Shown here piece after piece: positions 1-5,662 of a stretch of 5,662 bases of DNA (position 1 is the first letter of the stretch; the number at the start of each line of letters is the position of its first letter). The notes under the pieces were generated by a model. That model was not told where the DNA came from, did not search any database, and saw only the letters and a program-made list of their open reading frames with translations. The DNA is taken from contig JAPYTU010000088.1 of assembly GCA_029940715.1 (NCBI GenBank), positions 1-5,662 on the forward strand. Reading direction: 5' to 3'. This DNA comes from Cytophagales bacterium (GTDB taxonomy: Bacteria > Bacteroidota > Bacteroidia > Cytophagales > MED-G16). The position numbers and the translations under genes are program-made.

Positions 1-85
1 ATTCTGAAATAATTGAATTTTGACTAAATGAAACATAGAAGGAAAAATATATGCAAAAATACAATGTGATACGTAAAATTTTCAT
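1..85 (-). CDS. N-terminus of an exported protein, cut by the left edge
   Basis: Reading leftward from the ATG at 85-83, the frame stays open to the window edge and gives 28 residues. They form a textbook signal peptide: a basic start (MKILR), a hydrophobic core at about residues 6-18 (ITLYFCIYFSFYV), then S19-F20-S21 followed by Q22-N23-S24. Ser at -3 and -1 with Gln at +1 is the pattern known as the Bacteroidetes Q-rule, where signal peptidase I exposes an N-terminal Gln that is converted to pyroglutamate. The protein is therefore inferred to be exported to the periplasm or surface. No functional domain lies inside the window, so its role is unknown. It is transcribed divergently from the methyltransferase at 200. 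A 49-codon plus-strand frame (51-200) overlaps it antisense; I prefer this minus-strand reading because its protein features are far more specific. Confidence 0.68.
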   Translation of the reverse strand, partial: MKILRITLYFCIYFSFYVSFSQNSIISE

Positions 86-107
86 TTTTTCAATTTATTT
101 CAATATA

Positions 108-139
108 CAAAATAATTGTCAGGATTTTAATTCACTAAA
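108..139 (-). promoter_or_regulatory. Possible Bacteroidota-type promoter for the left-edge gene
   Basis: On the minus strand, TTTA (139-136) is followed after 20 nt by TTATTTTG (115-108). The Bacteroidota sigma-factor consensus is about TTTG / 19-21 nt / TAnnTTTG, so each box has one mismatch and the spacing fits. The position would leave a leader of roughly 20 nt before the ATG at 85. Such matches arise easily in DNA this AT-rich, so this is only a candidate. Confidence 0.28.
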
Positions 140-199
140 TAATGATTCAATTTATTGGAATTATTGTATTAAAAGCCAATGGAATATTATTTTTACATA

Positions 200-973
200 A
201 TGACAATTTATACTACTGAAATAACTTCAGATAAAATTACATCTGATAATCCTTTACATCAAAGGTTGTATAGGGCTTATGTAGAAGCATTGCAATTTAT
301 AAATGGTGACGTTTTAGAACTTGGATGTGGTGAGGGAAGGGGTATAGATTTGATAGAAAAAAAAGTAAAATCATTTACTGCATTAGATAAAATTGAGTCT
401 GTTATAAATTCACTTAAAGAAAAATATCCTTTTCATAAATTTAACGCATCATCGTTTCCTCCTGTTACTTTATTTTCTGATAATTCTTTTGATGCAATTA
501 TTTCATTTCAGGTAATTGAGCATATTAAAGATGATGTGCTTTTTATTAAAGAAATTTATAGGTTGTTAAGACCAGGGGGAAAAGCACTTATAACTACTCC
601 AAATATTTTAATGACGCTAACTAGAAATCCTTGGCATATTAGAGAGTATACTTCAGAGTCATTATTGAAAATTGCTTTAAAATCATTTGATAATGTTGAG
701 ATAAGAGGAATTACTGGAAATGATAAGGTTATGAGTTATTATGATGACAATAAAAAATTAGTTCAAAAATTTAAAAAATTTGACATTTTTAATTTAGAAA
801 AAATGCTTCCATCAGGTCTCTATAAAATACCATATGAAATTTTAAATAGATTAAATAGAAATAAGTTAAAAAACCAAAATAATGCTTTAGTTTCTTCTAT
901 TAGTGTTGATGATTATTTTTTACAAAAGGATGATTCCAATAATTTGGATTTATTTTTAATTCTAAAAAAATGA
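200..973 (+). CDS. Class I SAM-dependent methyltransferase (Methyltransf_11-like)
   Basis: The 257-residue product has the Rossmann-type methyltransferase core in order. Motif I, VLELGCGEGRG (residues 38-48), is the glycine-rich SAM loop. The acidic end of strand beta-2 is ALD (61-63). FDAIISFQVIEHI (97-109) covers strand beta-4 and its post-motif His, and LRPGGKALITTPN (123-135) is the usual post-core element. The C-terminal third, including NPWHIREYT (143-151), is probably the substrate-binding part; the substrate cannot be read from sequence. I chose ATG 200 over the in-frame ATG 179 because the product then begins MTIYTTEITSDK, which matches my memory of Bacteroidota homologues, while the extra seven residues (MEYYFYI) look like translated intergenic DNA. 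Neither start has a Shine-Dalgarno sequence, which is normal for the phylum. No signal peptide is seen, so it is probably cytoplasmic. The lipoprotein gene follows after 4 nt, suggesting co-transcription. Confidence 0.9.
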   Translation: MTIYTTEITSDKITSDNPLHQRLYRAYVEALQFINGDVLELGCGEGRGIDLIEKKVKSFTALDKIESVINSLKEKYPFHKFNASSFPPVTLFSDNSFDAIISFQVIEHIKDDVLFIKEIYRLLRPGGKALITTPNILMTLTRNPWHIREYTSESLLKIALKSFDNVEIRGITGNDKVMSYYDDNKKLVQKFKKFDIFNLEKMLPSGLYKIPYEILNRLNRNKLKNQNNALVSSISVDDYFLQKDDSNNLDLFLILKK

Positions 974-977
974 GTTT

Positions 978-1445
978 ATGAAGAGATATTTTATAATTTT
1001 CTTTTCTTCAATCTTTTTATTTTCTAGTTGCATATCATCTAAAAAAATAACTAGGAAAAATAAAATAAATAATGTTATTTCTGAGGCGAGATCTTACGTA
1101 GGTACACCATATAAGTGGGGTGGTAATACAAAAAAGGGAATTGATTGTTCAGGATTACTTGTTAAATCTTTTGAGTCTGCAGGCATAAGAATTCCAAGGA
1201 CTACTGGTGAGCAGATTGAACTTGGAAAAAAAATTTCATTAAATAAATCCTTAAAAGGAGATTTAGTATTTTTTGCTTTTGGTAAAAATAGAAGAAAGGT
1301 TACTCATGTTGGAGTGATTTCAAAAGTAAAGTCAATTAATAATAAAAATTTTATCCATGCATCATCTTCTAAAGGTGTAATAGAAACTCAACTCTTTAAA
1401 GACTATTATCTTAAGAGAATAAAAAAAATTAAAAGAATTTTTTAA
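978..1445 (+). CDS. NlpC/P60 (C40) cysteine-peptidase lipoprotein
   Basis: The 155-residue protein starts with a lipoprotein signal: MKRY, a Phe/Ile/Ser-rich hydrophobic stretch (5-17) and Cys18 in the context LFSS|C. Phe at -3 is less usual than Leu but tolerable, so membrane anchoring through lipidated Cys18 is likely. A basic spacer (22-32) leads into an NlpC/P60 domain from about residue 33. Its motifs are complete: YVGTPYKWGGN (40-50), GIDCSG with nucleophile Cys57, the IPRTTGEQ segment (72-79), GDLVFF (94-99), VTHVGV with His110, and FIHASSSKGV with the third catalytic residue His127. Family members cleave D-gamma-glutamyl-diaminopimelate or related bonds in peptidoglycan stem peptides, so a role in wall remodelling or turnover is inferred. 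There is no SH3 or LysM targeting domain; it is a minimal single-domain form. It probably shares a transcript with the methyltransferase 4 nt upstream. The gene converges on the amidohydrolase gene with 9 nt between stop codons. Confidence 0.92.
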   Translation: MKRYFIIFFSSIFLFSSCISSKKITRKNKINNVISEARSYVGTPYKWGGNTKKGIDCSGLLVKSFESAGIRIPRTTGEQIELGKKISLNKSLKGDLVFFAFGKNRRKVTHVGVISKVKSINNKNFIHASSSKGVIETQLFKDYYLKRIKKIKRIF

Positions 1446-1454
1446 TTCAATTTA

Positions 1455-4400
1455 TTATTTTAAAATAATTCCAGGAATTCCATTAGGTTTTGCTTGATGC
1501 CATTCAAAATATGGAGCTTTCTTCTCTTCGGGATAAATTTCATCTAGATTTGAGGCATTATAAAGCCTACCATCTTTCATAACATATTTTACGGTATTTG
1601 TGTTTCTTATATTATTAAGTGGGTTTTTATCTAAAATTACTAAATCTGCTAATTTTCCAGGTTCTATACTTCCTAAATCATTTTCTAAACCTATGGCTTC
1701 TGCTCCTAGAATTGTTGCTACTTTGAGTGCATTGTGCTCACTCATTCCTCCAGACTGTATATTCCATACTTCCCAATGATATCCTAAGCCCTGAAGTTGT
1801 CCGTGTGAACCAACACCTGCTATACCGCCAGCTTCAACTAAATTTTTAACGAAAACACTATGATCTTCGAAGACATGTTCTTCTTTCATAAACCATCCTG
1901 AATTTCTTCTTCTAGATTTTGTGTCTAATTCAGATTTGGGTGTAAAAAAGTTTAATTTTTCATCGCCATTAACATTTTCTGTAGCATAATAGTAATTTTC
2001 TGCCCATGGTCCCCCGTATGCGACAAGTAGAGTAGGCGTATATGCTGTTTTTGCTTCAGCAACGAATTTTATGAAGTCTTTATATATAGGATAGATTGGG
2101 AAGCTATGTTCGTGTCCAGGGTATCCATCAATAATTTGTGTCATATTTAATTTAATATCTAGAGCACCTTCGGTTGTTGGCATAAGTTCTTGTTCTCTAG
2201 CGGCTTGAATAATCCATTGCCTATGCTTTCTGTTTCCTGTCCTATACATTTTAATAGTTTTTGTGTTATAATATTCTGAGTATTGTTTTAAAATTTTTCT
2301 TGCTTGATCTAAACTTTTTATATTATAAGCCCAGTAACCTACACCAGGTCCGGTAGAATAAATTCTAGGACCATATATAAGGCCAGCATCAACCATGTCT
2401 GAATAAGTTAATACATCAGTAGTTGCAGTTTGTGGATCTCTAGTTGTGGTTACTCCATATGCTAGATTTGCAGCATATACCCATATCTGATTTTTATGTA
2501 AATCCCATGAAGGCCACATATGGGCGTGGGTATCAACAAATCCTGGTACTATAGTTTTTCCAGACATATCTAAAACTTTAGTTTTTTTATCGATTTCAAT
2601 ACTACCTGAGTTATCAACTGCAATTATTCTATTATTTTCAATTAAAATATCTCCTTTCTCAAAAATTTTATTGCCATTCATTGTTATTACATGAGCATTT
2701 GTAAGGATAACTTTACCTTCAACAACATCCTTATCTATGTAAACAGATATTCTTTTTTCGTCTGGTGTATATCCATTATTTTCATCCTCATCCTCATCCT
2801 CATCCTCATCTTCATTTTCTTTCTTTTCTTCTTCTTCTTCTTCTTCAAATTTTTCTGCATCATTAATGTTATATGTAAAAAAAGCATTTCCAAGGGACCA
2901 ATAAACGTTAGATGCATCACTGCTCCAACTAGGAAATTCACCTCCAATAGTTGTTAATTTATTTGCAGGAAATTCAGCTTCTTCAACATCTGATAATTTT
3001 ATTGTCATTGTTTCACCACCATAAAATGGTACAGTGAAAATATATATTTCATTGTTGATTTTTGCTAATGCTTGATCACCTTCAGGTGCCATTATAACAA
3101 GATCAGCAGTTGCTGGATCTTCAGCATTGTAAGTTGTGATTCCTGTTACTTTTATGATTTCTTTTTCGTCAGTACCATCCCACCTAATTGATAATAACCC
3201 TTTTGAATAGCTGTATAAGTATATTCTATCATTATTTTTAACAAAATGAGGATTTGATCTTCCCTTTGATTTTTCAATGATATTTACTTGTCCTCCATTT
3301 GATGATATCCAACATATTTCATTTTGTGTTTTAAATGAAGTAGGTCCAGTGCCATCTGAAAAATTTTGTTTTGTTCCTTTTAAAAATACAATTTTTGAAG
3401 AATTATTGTTCCATACAGGATTTGAATATACAGCGGACTCATATGTTAATTTAATTGGCCTTGGTTTTCCTATAGTATTTACTTTATATATACTTCCACC
3501 ATTTTTATCACTCCAAGTTACAAAACTTATAAATGTGCCATCGTTGTTCCATGAGGGCATAGCTTCTGTCATATTGAATTTTGTTAACCTTTTAGCTATG
3601 CTATCTGACAGATTCATTAAATATAACCTATTGAAAGCGGTAAATACAACTTTAGATCCATCTGGAGATACTTTTGAATCTCTGATTTGAGTTGCTTTTA
3701 TTTTTTTTGAATCTACAATTGGGTAATTAAATTTTAATATAGGCCCTAGTTCATAATCTTCATTTACTGAAAATGGAATATTTTGTGCGTTTTCTCCACT
3801 TATAGGAATACTATAAAATTTACCACCATAAGAGGCTATGAGTTTTTCACTATCTGGAGTAAAAGACATGGCTGGTAAAACACCCAATGCTGCAGGAGAT
3901 TCTTGGTCATCTCTTTGAACAGGATATGCCAACCATCTTTCTTCTCCATCTGATAAATCTCTTGCAATTAGTCCTGTTTGATCGTTATATCTAGATCCAT
4001 ACACTAACCATTTTCCGTCAGGTGAAAGGGTTGGTGAAAAGCCTGAGCCATATTTTGAAGATTGTGTCTCTATTTCTCCAGTTTTTCTATCATATGTTGC
4101 TAATTGATATTGTGGCATTCTAGCATTATACTGCCAAGAATTTGTTCTTCTTGCGTACCATATATATCTATCATCTTTTCCAATAGCAGGTTCTACAATT
4201 TTTAAAGACTTAGGCTCTTTTATTAATTCAGTTCCACTTCCACCATCTCTATGATGAAGATGCAATTTTAAATTTCTTTTCCCTTTTGCAACCACAATAT
4301 ATTTACCGTCATTAGTCCATTCTGCTGACTGCATATCATTATTATCTCCCTTGGTAACTTGAGTTGAATCTCCTGATTCAATATTTTTTATCCATGCATT

Positions 4401-4739
4401 ATAACCTCCTGTTCTGTCAGATATAAATAAAATATCTTTTCCATCAGGAGAAAACTTTGGATGTGAATCAAAAGACATGCCTGAGATAATTCTTGTAGCT
4501 TTCCCTCCTGTTATGGGGATGGTGTAGATATCTCCTAAAAGGTCAAAAGCAATCGTTTTTCCATCAGGATTAACATCTAAAGACATCCATGTGCCTTCAG
4601 TAGTATTGATGTTTATTTTTCTTCCAGGTTCAAGAGGAAGACCTTTGGTAGTATCATTTTTATTATCTAAAGAATCAATACTAGCTTCAAGAGAAGATGT
4701 TGAAAATGTTAAGATTAGTATGATTAAGAAATTTTTCAT
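1455..4739 (-). CDS. Exported WD40/TolB-like propeller–amidohydrolase fusion protein
   Basis: This 1094-residue protein has a signal peptide (MKNF, hydrophobic residues 4-12, likely cleavage near A19). A PD40/TolB-type beta-propeller covers about residues 45-625. Its blades are marked by repeated SPDG-like turns at NPDG 57-60, SPDG 97-100, NDG 143-145, SPDG 239-242, TPDS 294-297, SPDG 358-361 and NNDG 398-401, with weaker ones later. An acidic linker (632-653) follows, then an amidohydrolase-superfamily domain (about 675-1075, HutI/COG1228-like). That domain has VDTHAHMW with metal ligands His738 and His740, IKMY with the likely carboxylated Lys830, GHEHSFP with His878, and the terminal GSIEPGKLADLVILDKNP motif. 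The strand-5 His and strand-8 Asp of canonical members appear to be Glu857 and His979. It probably hydrolyses an amide or peptide-like bond outside the cytoplasm; the substrate is unknown, and the propeller may bind it or restrict access. Both halves look intact and in frame. ATG 4739 directly precedes the signal peptide and has no Shine-Dalgarno. Confidence 0.93.
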   Translation of the reverse strand: MKNFLIILILTFSTSSLEASIDSLDNKNDTTKGLPLEPGRKININTTEGTWMSLDVNPDGKTIAFDLLGDIYTIPITGGKATRIISGMSFDSHPKFSPDGKDILFISDRTGGYNAWIKNIESGDSTQVTKGDNNDMQSAEWTNDGKYIVVAKGKRNLKLHLHHRDGGSGTELIKEPKSLKIVEPAIGKDDRYIWYARRTNSWQYNARMPQYQLATYDRKTGEIETQSSKYGSGFSPTLSPDGKWLVYGSRYNDQTGLIARDLSDGEERWLAYPVQRDDQESPAALGVLPAMSFTPDSEKLIASYGGKFYSIPISGENAQNIPFSVNEDYELGPILKFNYPIVDSKKIKATQIRDSKVSPDGSKVVFTAFNRLYLMNLSDSIAKRLTKFNMTEAMPSWNNDGTFISFVTWSDKNGGSIYKVNTIGKPRPIKLTYESAVYSNPVWNNNSSKIVFLKGTKQNFSDGTGPTSFKTQNEICWISSNGGQVNIIEKSKGRSNPHFVKNNDRIYLYSYSKGLLSIRWDGTDEKEIIKVTGITTYNAEDPATADLVIMAPEGDQALAKINNEIYIFTVPFYGGETMTIKLSDVEEAEFPANKLTTIGGEFPSWSSDASNVYWSLGNAFFTYNINDAEKFEEEEEEEKKENEDEDEDEDEDENNGYTPDEKRISVYIDKDVVEGKVILTNAHVITMNGNKIFEKGDILIENNRIIAVDNSGSIEIDKKTKVLDMSGKTIVPGFVDTHAHMWPSWDLHKNQIWVYAANLAYGVTTTRDPQTATTDVLTYSDMVDAGLIYGPRIYSTGPGVGYWAYNIKSLDQARKILKQYSEYYNTKTIKMYRTGNRKHRQWIIQAAREQELMPTTEGALDIKLNMTQIIDGYPGHEHSFPIYPIYKDFIKFVAEAKTAYTPTLLVAYGGPWAENYYYATENVNGDEKLNFFTPKSELDTKSRRRNSGWFMKEEHVFEDHSVFVKNLVEAGGIAGVGSHGQLQGLGYHWEVWNIQSGGMSEHNALKVATILGAEAIGLENDLGSIEPGKLADLVILDKNPLNNIRNTNTVKYVMKDGRLYNASNLDEIYPEEKKAPYFEWHQAKPNGIPGIILK
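2782..2811 (+). repeat. Hexanucleotide microsatellite (TCATCC)x5 inside the fusion gene
   Basis: There are four perfect TCATCC units and a fifth that differs at its last base (TCATCT), followed by a degenerate TCATTT. On the coding (minus) strand each unit is one Asp plus one Glu codon, giving the alternating Glu-Asp run at residues 643-653 of the fusion protein. The unit length is a multiple of three, so gain or loss of units changes linker length without shifting the frame. Confidence 0.95.
2826..2846 (+). repeat. Trinucleotide microsatellite (TTC)x7 inside the fusion gene
   Basis: Seven perfect TTC copies on the plus strand are GAA codons on the coding strand and encode Glu632-Glu638, the first half of the acidic linker. 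The tract lies 14 nt from the hexanucleotide repeat; between them are mainly Lys, Lys, Glu and Asn codons. Every Glu uses GAA, as expected for a recently expanded slippage tract, although GAA is also the favoured Glu codon in AT-rich genomes. Confidence 0.95.
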
Positions 4740-4768
4740 TTTTGTGGGTTTAAATTTTTTAATGTGAG

Positions 4769-4800
4769 TAAATCTATAAAATAAATATCAGCATTTTAAA
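4769..4800 (-). promoter_or_regulatory. Possible Bacteroidota-type promoter for the propeller–amidohydrolase gene
   Basis: On the minus strand, TTTA (4800-4797) is followed after exactly 20 nt by TAGATTTA (4776-4769). Each box differs at one position from TTTG / 19-21 nt / TAnnTTTG. The leader to the ATG at 4739 would be about 25-30 nt. The same TTTA-20 nt arrangement precedes the left-edge minus-strand gene. AT-rich background makes chance matches likely. Confidence 0.3.
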
Positions 4801-4835
4801 TTTTTAAAAATGTATATTAGCTTGCAATAATAATT

Positions 4836-5662
4836 ATGAAAAAATACTTGTCTTTAGATCAAATTAGTCTATACAATAAGGATGGATACCTTATACTAAA
4901 AGAATTTTGTAGTAAAAGAGAAGTTGATAATTTATTAGATTATGCATCCAAAGACTCTTCTATAAGCGATAATGTACTGGATCTAAATGATGAATCTGGA
5001 AAAAAAACAAAATTATCTCTTTGGTTTACTCCTGGAGATAATATTTTTGGATATTTAGCCAGGAGTGAAAAAGTAGTTAATTCGATTTCTCAATTGCTAG
5101 TAAGTGATTCTCCAGTATGTCATTTTCATTCAAAATTATTGCAAAAAAAACCACGAATAGGAGGGGCATGGGAGTGGCATCAAGATTATGGGTATTGGTA
5201 CAAAAATCAGTTTATGTTTCCAAATCAGTTAATTAGTATTATGGTGGCTTTATCTCCAGCAAATAAAGAAAATGGGTGCATTCAATTTATAGAAGGGTCT
5301 CACAAATTAGGCAGATTAAATCATGGCTTTAAAGGAGAACAAGTGGGAGCAGATATGGAAATGGTAAACAATGCATTGAAAACAATGGAAATAGTTTATT
5401 CTGAGTTAAATGCAGGAGATGCTTTAATATTTCATAGCAATATTCTTCATCGATCAGCTGCTAATTTATCAAAAAATTCAAGATGGTCCATTATTTCTTG
5501 TTACTGTTCTCAATCAAATTTGGCTTATAATGAATCTTCTAGCTCGTGGAAAGAACCAATTAAAGTTGTTTCAAATGATGCTATTTTGAATTGGGATTCT
5601 GAACCAATGTCTAAAGTGGATTTTCTTAAAAAAGAAAATGATCCTGCATTGAAAGATACGGG
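4836..5662 (+). CDS. PhyH-family Fe(II)/2-oxoglutarate dioxygenase, right end cut off
   Basis: Starting at ATG 4836 the frame is open to the window edge (275 codons, no stop), so only a C-terminal tail is missing; relatives are usually about 250-330 residues. The N-terminus has the typical PhyH opening, YNKDGYLILKEF (13-24). The catalytic site is complete: H115-Q-D117 in the segment GAWEWHQDYGYW, distal His205 in FHSNILHRS, and Arg216, eleven residues after His205, where family members bind the 2-oxoglutarate carboxylate. NGCIQFIEGSHKLGRLNHG (146-164) is the conserved double-stranded beta-helix region. The enzyme should couple 2-oxoglutarate decarboxylation to hydroxylation of a small molecule, probably in the cytoplasm since no signal peptide is present. 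The substrate is unknown: the family includes phytanoyl-CoA, ectoine and many natural-product hydroxylases. It is transcribed divergently from the amidohydrolase gene across 96 nt. No Shine-Dalgarno sequence is visible; the next in-frame Met is residue 127, inside the active-site domain, which supports this start. Confidence 0.92.
   Translation, partial: MKKYLSLDQISLYNKDGYLILKEFCSKREVDNLLDYASKDSSISDNVLDLNDESGKKTKLSLWFTPGDNIFGYLARSEKVVNSISQLLVSDSPVCHFHSKLLQKKPRIGGAWEWHQDYGYWYKNQFMFPNQLISIMVALSPANKENGCIQFIEGSHKLGRLNHGFKGEQVGADMEMVNNALKTMEIVYSELNAGDALIFHSNILHRSAANLSKNSRWSIISCYCSQSNLAYNESSSSWKEPIKVVSNDAILNWDSEPMSKVDFLKKENDPALKDT

Noticed and set aside
179..199. Upstream in-frame ATG at 179 as the methyltransferase start (adds MEYYFYI).
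   Set aside because: The added residues look like intergenic translation, and the protein from 200 begins in a way that fits remembered homologues.
51..200. A 49-codon plus-strand ORF (starting MQKYNVIRKIFIF) with AGAAGGA at 37-43 upstream and its stop overlapping the methyltransferase start as TAATG.
   Set aside because: The ribosome-site spacing and overlap look attractive, but Shine-Dalgarno use is rare in Bacteroidota. The peptide is low-complexity Asn/Ile/Phe with no recognisable domain, and its first 35 nt lie antisense to the much more convincing signal-peptide start at 85. Conservation of the frame in relatives would reverse this judgement.
2735..2947. Minus-strand ORF in another frame with Lys and Met-Arg runs.
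   Set aside because: It is the shifted reading of the same repeats (AAG, ATG, AGG) inside the fusion gene; no independent coding signal.
2691..2957. Plus-strand ORF rich in Ile, Leu and Phe that looks like a membrane peptide.
   Set aside because: It is the antisense reading of the acidic microsatellite (TTC, CTC and ATC codons give Phe, Leu and Ile). The minus-strand gene has clear domains on both sides.
3277..3690. Plus-strand 137-codon ORF opposite the propeller region.
   Set aside because: It is antisense to conserved propeller blades and contains no recognisable domain or signal peptide.
4792..4812. Imperfect inverted repeat (CATTTT at 4792-4797 and AAAATG at 4807-4812) between the divergent amidohydrolase and dioxygenase genes, as an operator.
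   Set aside because: It is A/T-only apart from its ends and short, and such symmetry is frequent in this base composition; no second copy was seen in the window.
4794..4825. TTTT-N20-TAGCTTGC as a plus-strand promoter for the dioxygenase gene.
   Set aside because: The inner box matches the Bacteroidota consensus at only four of six defined positions and would leave a nearly leaderless transcript.

Overview
This is AT-rich DNA (roughly 30% G+C by eye) with compact bacterial genes that use the standard genetic code. Three things point to a Bacteroidota (Flavobacteriia-like, probably marine) chromosome: start codons without Shine-Dalgarno sequences, a signal peptide at the left edge that ends Ser-Phe-Ser|Gln (the Bacteroidetes 'Q-rule'), and a methyltransferase and a propeller-amidohydrolase fusion of types I associate with this phylum. 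The assignment is inference; no marker gene is present.

Layout. (1) Positions 1-85, minus strand: the start of an exported protein that leaves the window on the left. (2) Positions 86-199: a divergent intergenic region. (3) Positions 200-973 and 978-1445, plus strand: a SAM-dependent methyltransferase and, 4 nt later, an NlpC/P60 cysteine-peptidase lipoprotein, probably one operon. (4) Positions 1455-4739, minus strand, convergent with the operon with only 9 nt between stop codons: a 1094-residue exported protein joining a TolB/WD40-like propeller to an amidohydrolase-superfamily domain through an acidic linker encoded by two in-frame microsatellites. (5) Positions 4740-4835: a second divergent intergenic region. 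(6) Position 4836 to the right edge, plus strand: a PhyH-family Fe(II)/2-oxoglutarate dioxygenase, open at the window end, with its whole metal and cosubstrate site visible.

How the genes relate. Three products (left-edge protein, NlpC/P60 lipoprotein, amidohydrolase fusion) are directed to the cell envelope or beyond; the methyltransferase and dioxygenase look cytoplasmic. Apart from the methyltransferase-peptidase pair, gene orientation does not suggest one pathway. I see no mobile element, CRISPR array, tRNA, rRNA or riboswitch, and no convincing evidence of a wholly new system. The points most worth checking are the altered metal-ligand set of the amidohydrolase domain, the slippage-prone acidic linker, and the easily missed exported protein at the left edge.
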